The notes under the pieces are model-generated. The model was not told the origin of the DNA. It saw only the letters and a list, made by a program, of their open reading frames with translations, and searched no databases. A stretch of 64,000 bases of DNA from Bugula neritina (Eukaryota; Bryozoa; Gymnolaemata; Cheilostomatida; Bugulidae). The stretch spans positions 31,463,504 to 31,527,503 of the forward strand of contig OZ037765.1 of assembly GCA_964035545.1 (NCBI GenBank), given 5' to 3'. Made by a program: the position numbers and the translations under genes. Below, piece after piece: positions 1-9,700 of this stretch; positions within the stretch are counted from its first letter, which is position 1, and every line of letters starts with the position of its first letter.

Positions 1-513
1 ATAGTATATTGTAATAATATGTAATATCTTATAATATCCAGTTTCAACATAACATTTCCTGCTCTTTATATGCCTTATTCAGGATTATTGAAACTGGCAT
101 GTCTTAGTAAGGTAGAGTTACTAAAATTCTTCAAGATATCAACTTAATTATCTTAAATACTGGAAAGTGCTAGTAGTTGTTGTATGGTTTGCTTAAAGTT
201 TACTTTTTATTATTTCAGGAATATAGAATTATGTTCTCTTTAACACTAAATGTATGTTTATGGTCAGGTTTGCATGTGTTGGTCCTTGTTCCGTTCTTTG
301 CTCAGCCTCTGGTTGGGTATCTAAAGAGTTAACATTAGTATTATTTACGGAGTAATAGTAAGTTCTAGGGCTAATAGGATCACTCAGCTTCATATTTTAA
401 GCTGGTCCCTAGTTGCAAGATTTAGTCAATCCTAAGCAATAATTCTCTATTCGTGCTAGATTCTCCATCACCAAATAATTTACTATCCAATATTGAGTCA
501 GCGCTTGGTAAAA

Positions 514-724
514 CTCACGCAATTTTATGGTCACTATACCTGTGAGAAACCCCTGACAGAAGAGATTTTTTGGTATATCGGGCTAATGACTTATTCAGAT
601 GTGACACAGGAGCAATTATGACTGGATGCTCTTCCTAACATCACCAATGGCCTTTGTTGGGTTCGAACCCATGACTTTGTGCCTACTAGGCAAACGCTCT
701 AACCCCTAGACCACGGCTGCTCAG
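514..724 (-). mobile_element. tRNA-derived SINE, full copy
   Basis: Read on the minus strand, the element starts with a tRNA-like head. An A-box (TGGTCTAGGGG) lies near 700, and a B-box (GGTTCGAACCC) lies near 660-670. A conserved body follows, containing GGTGATGTTAGGAAG, and then a tail ending near 514. The nine bases TTGGTAAAA at 505-513 and 725-733 look like a target site duplication. The paralogous copy B (about 4352-4362) has a single uninterrupted version of this site, so it is an empty-site control. Parts of the same family recur at 1721, 2609/3750, 13807, 29107 and 35403. Confidence 0.8.
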
Positions 725-906
725 TTGGTAAAAGTTTGACAGCTTCAAGATTACAAGACTTGCATTTGACATAAAAACAAATACATTTTGCTTCATGTTG
801 CTTAGACTACAGCTTAGGATTTATCTTACGTATAACACAACTTAATCACTCTATTTCCTAGTTTCATTCTATACCCTAGTGGTGAGGTGATATACACAGT
901 GTAGAC

Positions 907-1296
907 TTACGGCAAGCTCTTTACGCAGTACAGGTTGTTTGTATGGAGATGATTGCAGCAGAGTTCCTTAGGGTAACACTCACTGTCTTTTTCACACTCC
1001 ACTAGATCTTTGTTGCTGAAAGCATGTGGGCAGTACTGTCCTACAATAACATATATAATATGTATGTGTAATTTTTATGGATATTTCATAAAGTCCAGAG
1101 AGCCTAGCTTTGATTTATGTGACTGCTAATACAAATATCACCTTTATTATATTATGTCACTATATTATTATGTATTCTGTCAATGTATTATATATCATTT
1201 ACTATCTATAGTTTAATCTCAACACTATTTTCACCTACCTCTTACCACCTGTAAAAGAGCAACAGTTCCCAAGAATAGTATAACCAATAACTTCAT
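907..1296 (-). CDS. Secreted WAP-like cysteine-rich peptide, copy A
   Basis: This is a two-exon gene encoding 63 residues. Exon 1 (1296-1239) encodes a start methionine and hydrophobic signal peptide (MKLLVILFLGTVALLQVVR) and ends at a GTAGGTGA donor in phase 1. Exon 2 (1040-907) follows a TAG acceptor and encodes a mature peptide of about 43 residues starting QYCPH and ending CVKSLP-stop. Six cysteines are spaced C-P...C-x5-C-x5-CC...C-x3-P. This fits a WAP (four-disulfide core) domain lacking the second and seventh cysteines, which pair in the canonical fold, so three disulfides would remain. WAP proteins are usually protease inhibitors or defence peptides; that role is only inferred here. 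The paralogue at 5708-6088 has the same structure. The fold assignment is tentative, but the gene structure is firm. Confidence 0.75.
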
Positions 1297-1357
1297 GATA
1301 AAAGCTGTTAACAGTTAGACAGATGTGAATATAATGACTGTTTACTTCATAGTTCTC

Positions 1358-1365
1358 CTTTTATA
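1358..1365 (-). promoter_or_regulatory. TATA box of peptide gene copy A
   Basis: The minus strand reads TATAAAAG, 62 bp upstream of the start codon at 1296. The paralogous gene has the same octamer at exactly the same distance. Confidence 0.6.
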
Positions 1366-1720
1366 TTTTAAAGTCAAAGTTGCACGCGGTGCTATGTCCT
1401 TCTTCCTTGTATTTCTAGTCTCCGCTATCCTAGTTATCCTAGTTATCCTCATTATCCTCGGCTTAAGTTTATTATTTCTTAGACCTTGCCGGACATTTCC
1501 CCACACACTAAGTAAGATGAAATTATCGCTATAGCTATTGATGTGTTGGTATTTCATCATAATAGCTGATGGCATTATGTTCATAGCTTCCATAATAATT
1601 TATTTAAAATTATTTTGTTAAATTTAAAAAATACACGATAGAAATGTTTATATAAAATAACTTAACAAATTCTTTACCAGCCTCTTCTCTCCCACTAAAA
1701 TAATGTAATGCTTAATAAGG

Positions 1721-1870
1721 TGTGCCATTGGTGATGTTAGGAAGAGCATCCAGTCATAATTACCCCTGTGCCACACATGAACAAGTCCTTAGCTAGCTTT
1801 AACCTAAAACTCTTTCCATCAGGGATTTCTCATAGGGATAGCGACTATTAACTTCTGAGAAAATCATCAC
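1721..1870 (+). mobile_element. 5'-truncated SINE (body and tail)
   Basis: This is the same body as the SINE at 514-724 (CATTGGTGATGTTAGGAAG, then GAGCATCCAGTCATAA), in plus orientation and without the tRNA-like head. It abuts the right edge of duplication copy A. Confidence 0.7.
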
Positions 1871-1926
1871 CTTTCTGAGAGCAGCTTTAGTATAAAAACT
1901 CTTGCAATAAATTTATAGAACAATTC

Positions 1927-2020
1927 ACTATCCAGTTTGGATTAGTATTTCTCTTGCTTTGACATTAAATGTAGCAGAGTATAGGAGATACACGATTATT
2001 CATTTCACTCGCACTCCATC
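1927..2020 (+). repeat. Direct repeat, copy 1 of 2
   Basis: About 93 bp starting ACTATCCAGTTTGGAT and containing GTAGCAGAGTATAGG are repeated with few changes at 2449-2541, about 520 bp downstream. No coding potential is seen. The rest of 1870-2600 holds nothing I can assign. Confidence 0.7.
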
Positions 2021-2448
2021 AAACTAGCAGTCCAATAAAATTATAAAATTTTGATTGTAATGATAACTTTTTAGATTATAGGGGTGGGGGGCACAATGGG
2101 CTGAATTTGTAATTTGTTGCTCTCATTCGTCTGTTTTCCAAGTTACTAGTTCAATGATCTCTAGTCTAAATGCTACACCAGTTGTCTATTATAGGTATCA
2201 GTTTGTTGTTTCTATCTTTCACAACTTTCAGAATAATGAAGTTTTCATGATGAAAAAACTGGGCTGATTTTTGCAGCTTTCAAGGGAAAAGCTCCCAATC
2301 CTGTCATTCCAGTGTTCAGTGCCTGTGCTTCTTTTTTAAAGAAATGCATCACTTTCAGTTTCCTGAAAGTATTCTGATAGCTCAGCTACTTTAAAGCAAT
2401 TAATGCACAGTTTTTCTCAGTTTCTACAGCTCAAAAGAGTAAAATTCA

Positions 2449-2541
2449 CTATGCAGTTTGGATCAGTATTTCTCTTGCTTTGACATTAAATGTAGCAGAG
2501 TATAGGAAATACATGGTTATTCATTTAACTCACACTTCACC
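2449..2541 (+). repeat. Direct repeat, copy 2 of 2
   Basis: Second copy of the repeat at 1927-2020, in the same orientation. Confidence 0.7.
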
Positions 2542-2608
2542 AAAATAGCAGCCGAGTAAATATTCACCGGCTTTCCATGGATGGATCTCGGTGAGATTAT
2601 AATAGGGA

Positions 2609-2633
2609 GCAGCCGTGGTCTAGGGGTTGGGTT
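2609..2633 (+). mobile_element. SINE head fragment split by a DNA transposon
   Basis: The tRNA-like head GAGCAGCCGTGGTCTAGGGG is present and stops where the inverted-repeat element at 2635 begins. The matching SINE body resumes at about 3735. Confidence 0.65.
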
Positions 2634-2634
2634 A

Positions 2635-3734
2635 AGCTACATGTACACAAGCCGATTTTTCATTAATATGGCCAATAAACTGTCTGACGATTTTTTTAGG
2701 ATTTTTAATTTATCATCGGATTTTGCTTCTGGCCGATTTTTGAAGCAATTTTCAGAATTGAACATGATCAATTTTTCAGCCGATTTTCTGTTGAACCAGC
2801 CAATCAAAAGGTGGCAGAAAATCATGACAGCGAGCGAAATTAACACCATTGTTGAAATACAACCAGGGAGTAATTAATACATTGCTATCGCTACGATACA
2901 CCATTTATGAAATACAATTAATTAAAATAACTATCAACAGCAGTAGTAGTAATAACAACACATTGGTTGTTGTGTAACTTTGAGAAAGTTCGTTTCACTT
3001 TCATGGACATTCCTTAAATATTGCTTTTTTTTTAAATATAGAACACTGGTATTATTCTTAACTTTTACTCATTTATAATATAATTTATTACTTGTAGTTT
3101 ATATGTTGTTGTTTTTATATTCATGTAACCAGTATTAGTATCTCAACTTTACAATTTAATTTTTTCAAGAGAACAGATTTGCCCAATCTAGAGTTTTCCT
3201 TAACTATATTATAAGCAATAACGATTAAGTTAAACTTCTAGTTTTAAACTAAATAGTTTAAAAAATTTGGTAAGTGATGTTAATAGTGTAGCTTAGTAAT
3301 TTATGGATAATTATAGACATTGAATCTGGTTAAATAAATAGCTACCAAGCCAGCTATTTGCTTTTTAATTTAATACAAAAATTGAAAATAAAATTTTATG
3401 CAACTTTCAAATGCAGCAAGCTATCGACAAATTATACACAGCCAGTTTATTTTATTCAGTTTTTATTTATTAGTTCATCAGAATAAACATAAATGTTGAC
3501 GTCGCAATATTTTGATTGATTACTACGCTAAGGCAAAGACCCCGATCTTGACCTCTGCTCGTAAACCTAAGAAAGTTATATAGACTGAGAGCCATCCACC
3601 AATAAAACGCAAGCAGGAAAATAAAGCGAGGGAATAAAAATCGTCTGAATTTATAGGCCGATTTTCTAACCAGCAATAGCGAAATTGACAAGTACAAAGT
3701 AGGCTGAAAAATTTGGCCTGTGTACATGCAGCTT
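2635..3734. mobile_element. Non-autonomous DNA transposon inserted in a SINE
   Basis: The ends are inverted repeats of about 28 bp. The left end reads AAGCTACATGTACACA and the right end, on the opposite strand, reads AAGCTGCATGTACACA; both continue into a T-rich stretch. The element is about 1.1 kb, is AT-rich and encodes no transposase. TTA flanks both ends, which would fit a three-base target duplication of the PIF/Harbinger type. This family assignment is inference only. The small open frames inside are not convincing genes. Confidence 0.6.
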
Positions 3735-3885
3735 TAGAGCCCAGACAAAGGCCATTGGTGATGTTAGGAAGAGCTTCCAGTCATAATTGCTCCTGTGCCT
3801 CATTTAAATAAGTACTTAGCTCGCTTTAGCAAAAACCCTTTTCACCAGGGGTTTCTCACAGGTATGGTGGCTATAAACTTGCGAG
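3735..3885 (+). mobile_element. SINE body and tail, continuation of the interrupted copy
   Basis: The family body (CATTGGTGATGTTAGGAAG) and tail (GGGGTTTCTCACAGGTATGG) are present. The B-box part of the head is deleted relative to the copy at 514-724. Confidence 0.65.
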
Positions 3886-4467
3886 AGTTTTATATAATAT
3901 AACATAATATCCACTGTCAACATAACATTTCCTGCATTTATATGTCTTATTCGGGATTGTTAAAACTGGCATGTCTTAGTAGAGTAGAGTTACTAAAATT
4001 CTTCAAGATATTAACTTGATTTTTTTAAATACTGGAAAGTGCAAGTAGTATTTATATGGTGTGCTCAAAGTTTATTTTTTATTATTTCAGGAATATAGAA
4101 TTATGCTCTCTTTAACACTGAATGTATGTTTATGGTCAGGTTTACATGTGTTGGTCCTTGTTCCGTTCTTTGCTCATCCTTTGGTTTGGTTTCTACAAAT
4201 TTAACATTCATATTACTTGCAGAGTAATTGTAAGTTCTAGGGCTAATAGGAAAACTCAACTTCAGGCTTTAAGCTCGTTTCTAGTTGCAATAATTCTCTA
4301 TTTATACTAAATTCCCTATTCACAAATAATCTACTCTGCAAACCTAACTCAGCAGTTGGTAAAATTTTGACAGCTTCAAACCTACAAGACTTGCATTTCA
4401 TGTTGAAACAAATACATTTTGCTTCACATTGCTTAGGCTGCAGCTTATGATTTATATTGGTGTCATC

Positions 4468-4847
4468 CCAGATAGACACTATTTATTTATTTTGGTGCAA
4501 TATATATATTTTATGTGCAATTTATTTAAATATTATTGAAATGATATATTTAACTAAACTTGGATCAATTATTTGTTATTTAGCACATAAATAAATTCCT
4601 TTGATTTGCATTAACTTATTAATTTTGCATTTTCTATACTTCTTGTCGTCTGAAAAGATATTTTATTAATAAGTATTCATTAAAGATTATTGATAATGTA
4701 TTACTGTTTCTTTTGTTTCACATGCATTATAATTTATATTAGCTTTTATAGCTATTAGCATAATATCTATTTGGCAATCAGTACAACAGTTATATAAGTA
4801 TATTACTATATATAATGGTACCAAAATAAAACATAGCGTCTATCTGG
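4468..4847. mobile_element. MITE of about 380 bp with 27-bp inverted repeats
   Basis: The left terminus begins CCAGATAGACACTATTTA. The right terminus, on the minus strand, begins CCAGATAGACGCTATG, and both then reach TTTATTTTGG. The interior is AT-rich and non-coding. It is absent from the equivalent position in duplication copy A. The target duplication is not clear. Confidence 0.7.
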
Positions 4848-4873
4848 AATAAAACCTTTATATCATAACTTAA

Positions 4874-5642
4874 AGGATTGCTCTATCTTGTCTAATAAAT
4901 GGCCATTTAGGTCAAACACACATAATATTGTGTTTTTCTAAGCATGCATTCACAAAAAGCATTTGACCAAAGGTAGAAAAAGTTAGTTGAAGTTGAGGGT
5001 GTAGATTGGTAACTGCCAAAACGCCGATTTTGAAATGAGCTGGGAAATGTAACGTAACAGCGCCAGCATTCCTGCTGGTCACGTGACTATACAAATGAAT
5101 AACTATAGAAATATGACTGTGAGATGTGATCTTTCAGCTCGTAATTTGTATATTTATAGAAGTGCAAATGTGAATTATCTCAATCTATAGTTTTTTGACA
5201 TTTTAAATAACATGTATGTAATAACATTAGGCCATATTTTGCTTATAAACATTAGAAAAAAGCATTGCAAAAACATGCGTTCTTTAGGTTGAATGCCTGC
5301 GATCGATCTAAACTAGGTCAGATTGCGCAATATTACAGGCACACCAAAGCTGACCTATATAGCACACTGTAACTGCTTGATCGTTATTGGTTGATATTGT
5401 ACTCAGCAACCTTGAATACTAGCGTTATAGTTAGCACGTGCAGCATAGTTACTGGCGTTCACACGTCACGTATTAGGCTATTCTTTTTCATGGCTGAAAA
5501 TTTTACCTCCCTCAAAATTGGAATTTTGAAAAGCTGTTTTCTAGGCACATATTCCTTTGCAAAGTCACAATTGTTTGCATACACATTAAATTATAGTTCA
5601 TAATTATAATGTGATTGTAATAAACTAAGATTGAGCAATCCT
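4874..5642. mobile_element. MITE of about 770 bp with TTAA target duplications (piggyBac-like)
   Basis: The termini are AGGATTGCTCTATCTT on the left and, inverted, AGGATTGCTCAATCTT on the right. TTAA lies at 4870-4873 and 5643-5646. Copy A of the segmental duplication has one TTAA at the equivalent place (about 843-846), which is a direct empty site. TTAA-specific insertion is the hallmark of piggyBac transposons. No transposase frame is present. Open frames inside, including one at 5391-5603, are judged spurious. Confidence 0.75.
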
Positions 5643-5707
5643 TTAAACACTCTATTTCCTAGCTCTATTCTCCACTCTTGTGTTCAGGTAATATACACAG
5701 TATAAAC

Positions 5708-6088
5708 TTACGGTGAGCTCTTCACACAGTAACCCTTGTTTGTATGGAGATGGTTGCAACAGAGTTCTTTAGGGTCACACTTGCTGTCTTTTTCACACTC
5801 CACTAGACCCTCGTTGCTGAAATTATGTGGGCAGTACTGTCCTGTAATGAGAATGGAATATATATAAATATAATATATATAATCCATGTACAATTTTTAC
5901 GGATATTTCATGAAGTCCAGAAAGTCAGGCTTTGGTTTATGTGACTGCTAATACAAATATCACTATCTTATATAACATTTACTCTATATTTTACTCTCAA
6001 CACTATTTCCACCAAATGACCCTCACCTACCTCTTACCACCTGTAAAAGAGCAACAATTCCCAAGAATAGAATAACCAACAACTTCAT
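5708..6088 (-). CDS. Secreted WAP-like cysteine-rich peptide, copy B
   Basis: This is the paralogue of the gene at 907-1296, with the same two-exon structure. Exon 1 is 6088-6031 (signal peptide MKLLVILFLGIVALLQVVR) and exon 2 is 5841-5708. The phase-1 junction creates the glycine before QYCPH. The product is 63 residues. All six cysteines and the KELCCNHLHTN core are identical to copy A. Eight other mature positions differ, against one in the signal peptide. Both copies are intact, which argues that both are expressed and under constraint. Secretion is strongly supported; WAP family membership is tentative. Confidence 0.75.
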
Positions 6089-6149
6089 GATGAAAGTTGT
6101 CAACAGTTGGACAGATGTGAATATAATGAGTGTTTACTTCATAGTTCTA

Positions 6150-6157
6150 CTTTTATA
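6150..6157 (-). promoter_or_regulatory. TATA box of peptide gene copy B
   Basis: TATAAAAG on the minus strand, 62 bp upstream of the start at 6088, matching copy A in sequence and distance. Confidence 0.6.
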
Positions 6158-6734
6158 TCCTAAAGTCAACGTTGCATAACGTGCTGTGTCCTTCTTCCTT
6201 GTATTCCTAGTCCAGGTTATCATTGGCTTAAGTTCATTATTTCTTAGACTTTGACGATATTTTCCAACTCAATAAATAAGATGAAATTATTGCTATGGCT
6301 GCTGGTGTGTTGGTAATTCATCGTAACAAAAGTATTAGCTTACATTGCTGATGGTATTATGTTCATAACATCCATCATAATTTATTTAAGATTATTCTGT
6401 TTGAGTTTACAAATAGTGCAGTAAAGATTTTTTGTATAAAATAACTTAATAAACCCTTCACCAGCTTTTTCTCTCCCACTAATATAACGTAATACTTAAT
6501 AAGGTGTATTTTAGTTTTGATGGAAATTGTAAATATATTTGCAAGCATTTTGATTTTTTTAACTCTAGTTCCATCTTTTTATACTAAAAATAAAACTTTA
6601 TTATTTTTTAGACTATAGTGACATATTCCAGTTCCAGTAAAACGCTGCGCTATTATATGATAATATTTTCCGCATGTTTTGTATCCAACACTACCACAAT
6701 GACTTCTTCATTTGTTGTCATATAATTCACACAG

Positions 6735-9700
6735 AAAGCACTTGGAGAGGTTGAGAGGTCAGCTTGCCATACACAGCAAAGAGCTAGCAGCGCTGAAAGA
6801 TGTGGATCTGAAGTCAGCCATCGAACAATCTAGCTTGCTGCAAGAGACGTACATCCTCACTGGTGACTACAACCTCAAGTTGGCTCGGCAGCAGTACTTT
6901 CAGGACTGTCAGCAGCAGGTAGTCAGAGGTTCTTTTTCTGCTCGTTTCTATTAATATATTTATTATAAATATATTCATTATAAATATATGTTGTATATAA
7001 CATATATCTCTAATATATATATTATAAATATATGTTGTATATAACATATATCTCTAATATATATATTATAAATATATGTTGTATATAACATATATCTCTA
7101 ATATATATATTATAAATATATGTTGTATATAACATATATCTCTAATATATATATTATAAATATATCTTGTATATAACATATATTTATTATATAACATAAA
7201 TATCTAATATATATTATAAATATATATTATATATAACATAAATATTTAATATATATTATATATATTATAAATATAAATAAATACACGAGAAACATTGTGG
7301 TTTTATTACTTTATTAGGCAAAAAATTAACTAATATTTCGGGCACCGCTGTGCCCATCTTCAGAATAACATCTTCATTCATTGTTATTTTGAAGATGGTC
7401 ACGGTGCCCGAAATATTAGTTAATTATTTTGCCTAATAAAGTAATAAACTACAATGTTTCTCGCCTACTTATTTATAATTGAAAAATATATTTATATTAT
7501 AAATATATATTATATATAATATATATCTCTAATATATGTAATATATATTATATATATGTGATATTATATGCATAATATTTATAGAAACATGTATATTTTT
7601 TCTATAAGTATTATACACTGCTTTGAGGGATCTTAAATTGAAGGGTTGAGTAAAAATTTGGTTAGCAGCAGCAGACAGCAGTGGGATGTTAATGGTAATG
7701 GTCAATGCAGCATGAATAGTAGGAAGCTTGAGTGTTTTGGTAGCAGTATGTAATGTTTTATGTTTAGATCATTTTTACAATTTGTGTAGTAGAAATGAGA
7801 TAGCGTGCAATTTTATAAACTTTCCTAATACTTGCATTTGCCGAAAACTGGTATGTTCGGGGTTTGGATGTTTTATGCACCATATTTTTGGAATCGCTCC
7901 ACTGACAGGATGTCATGTGATAGCTATTGAACACATCTCGTAGCAACAATGTCATATGTTCACTCTAGTTATAATAATTAACTTGCTATTCGCAGTCTAA
8001 AACTACCAGTGTAGCTTTTACTGCAAAAACTATATTTTAAAAAATAAATTGCATGTTTTATTGTATCGTGTTGCAATACAAAAGTGAAATAGGATGGAGC
8101 TAACTCATGTTCTCAGAATGTCAGGAAATGTTTCCTTGTCGTTTCCTGATAAAGGCATGATGAAAGGTTTGATAACCATTGTTTTGGTTCTGTGAGCACA
8201 CAGGTGGTTATTACGATATCCAGTTGTGTCTGAGTTTAGGTTACAGTGTGTGTAATGCAATAGCTTATGATTTTTACTATGATGATTGCAGCATCTCAAA
8301 TCTTCAAACCCTCTCTCACTCAACTTGTGTTCGTACATATCTGTGCAATTATGAAACTTTATTTTGTATGTTGGAGTTATGTCCCTTGGTTTAATGTGCC
8401 GACTGGACCACAAATAAGTGCTAAGAAACTTTCTAAACCTTCAAGTACCTCAATTTACTGCTAACTATCTATTTAGATTAGCTTTGGACAGCTTTTTACC
8501 ACACTTGTAACTAGAGTTCATTGGTGCATATCAAGTGAGGAGGCTCACTGTCTGCCATTTTGCATATATGGCATAAAAAAAATCAATATTTGAGTTTAAA
8601 TTTGAAAAAAATGCCTCTTTGCAAAATGCTTTATTTCAGCCAACATTTTACATTCATCAAAGATGTGTCTACATTTTTTCTAGAAGTAGCCTGAATGTCA
8701 TCACTCAGTGCTATGTGGAAGCTGCAGTGATGATTCCAACTTCAGCATAATACCAGCCCTGAATTGACCTATTTTATCTACTCAGGTTATTTCCAAGCTT
8801 GTGGACCAAAGAGCAAGAAATGAAATGCTAACTTTGATGTTGGAGGTAGAAATGGAAGAGATTCAGAAAGTTCGACACGTTCTCGCTTCCATCACAGCAT
8901 ATCTGCAGCAGCTTGCCTCCTCAGGCAAACACAGACTGGTTAGTAAACCAAAATTATTGTGGAAAAAATAATTTAAATTTTTATTAGATTTTTACACTCA
9001 AAGTTTATTAGGGGCTTCTTTTAATTAAGGCCAGATTTAAGATTATGACCTTAACATGAAAGCTGCTTGTCACCTTTTAGACTTTAGAGCATATTTTACT
9101 CATATGGCGAAATATGTCTATTTTTGAACTGTATTGCATTAAAATCTTTTCAAATTATTCCATGCCATTATTTACAATTTCAGTGTATTTTTCTTAGAAA
9201 ATGAAAAGTTGGTGTCATTATTTTTAGACTAACTTCTTGGAATTATTAAATTTATTAGCCTTGTTATTTTGGGCTAAATTTTGTCTATGACTGTACGTCT
9301 TAGTGCTTTGAAAATGGCAGTAAGTAATAAGTATGTAGCTTGTAAAATCTGGCTTCACTAGCCTATTCTGAATACTATAAATATAGAGTTGTTTTCCCTA
9401 TGTTATGAATGGATAACTCTGAATTTATTATTCTCCCTTGTTTGTTTTTTATCTCATCGTTACTCATTATTGATATTTTTATTGGTCAGCTGCAGCTAAA
9501 CTTAGTGAATTACCTTGATTTAATTTAGTTCAGTCGTCAAATTGTAAATAATTTGGGATTCCTCATAGGTCAACAATCACAAATATTAAAATTTAAAGCA
9601 GTTTTAAGGTTGGGTCAAGCGCAATGTTTTTTCAAATTAAAATTCCTGGTTCAGCAGTGCATTTTAATCAGTAGGTGTTTAATCTTTTGTTGACAGCAGA

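Larger units (their letters stand above)
1..1720. repeat. Tandem segmental duplication, copy A
   Basis: This block is paralogous to 3893-6505 in the same orientation. Matching landmarks include the sequence around 30-130 with 3920-4000, the region around 240-460 with 4100-4330, the peptide exon 2 (907-1040 with 5708-5841), the intron, exon 1 (1239-1296 with 6031-6088), the TATA box and about 500 bp of upstream DNA. Copy A carries a SINE at 514-724 that copy B lacks. Copy B carries two MITEs that copy A lacks. The similarity stops near 1720, where a SINE tail begins. Confidence 0.85.
3893..6505. repeat. Tandem segmental duplication, copy B
   Basis: Paralogue of 1-1720. It is longer because it carries two MITE insertions (4468-4847 and 4874-5642) between the segments matching about 800 and 850 of copy A. 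The match ends near 6505, where copy A runs into a SINE. Confidence 0.85.

Noticed and set aside
655-722. Possible functional tRNA gene (A-box and B-box present)
   Set aside because: The boxes belong to the head of a repeated SINE with a target duplication. No proper acceptor stem pairing was seen.
2581-2877. 98-codon plus-strand open frame
   Set aside because: It spans a SINE fragment, a transposon inverted repeat and the transposon interior, and shows no family resemblance.
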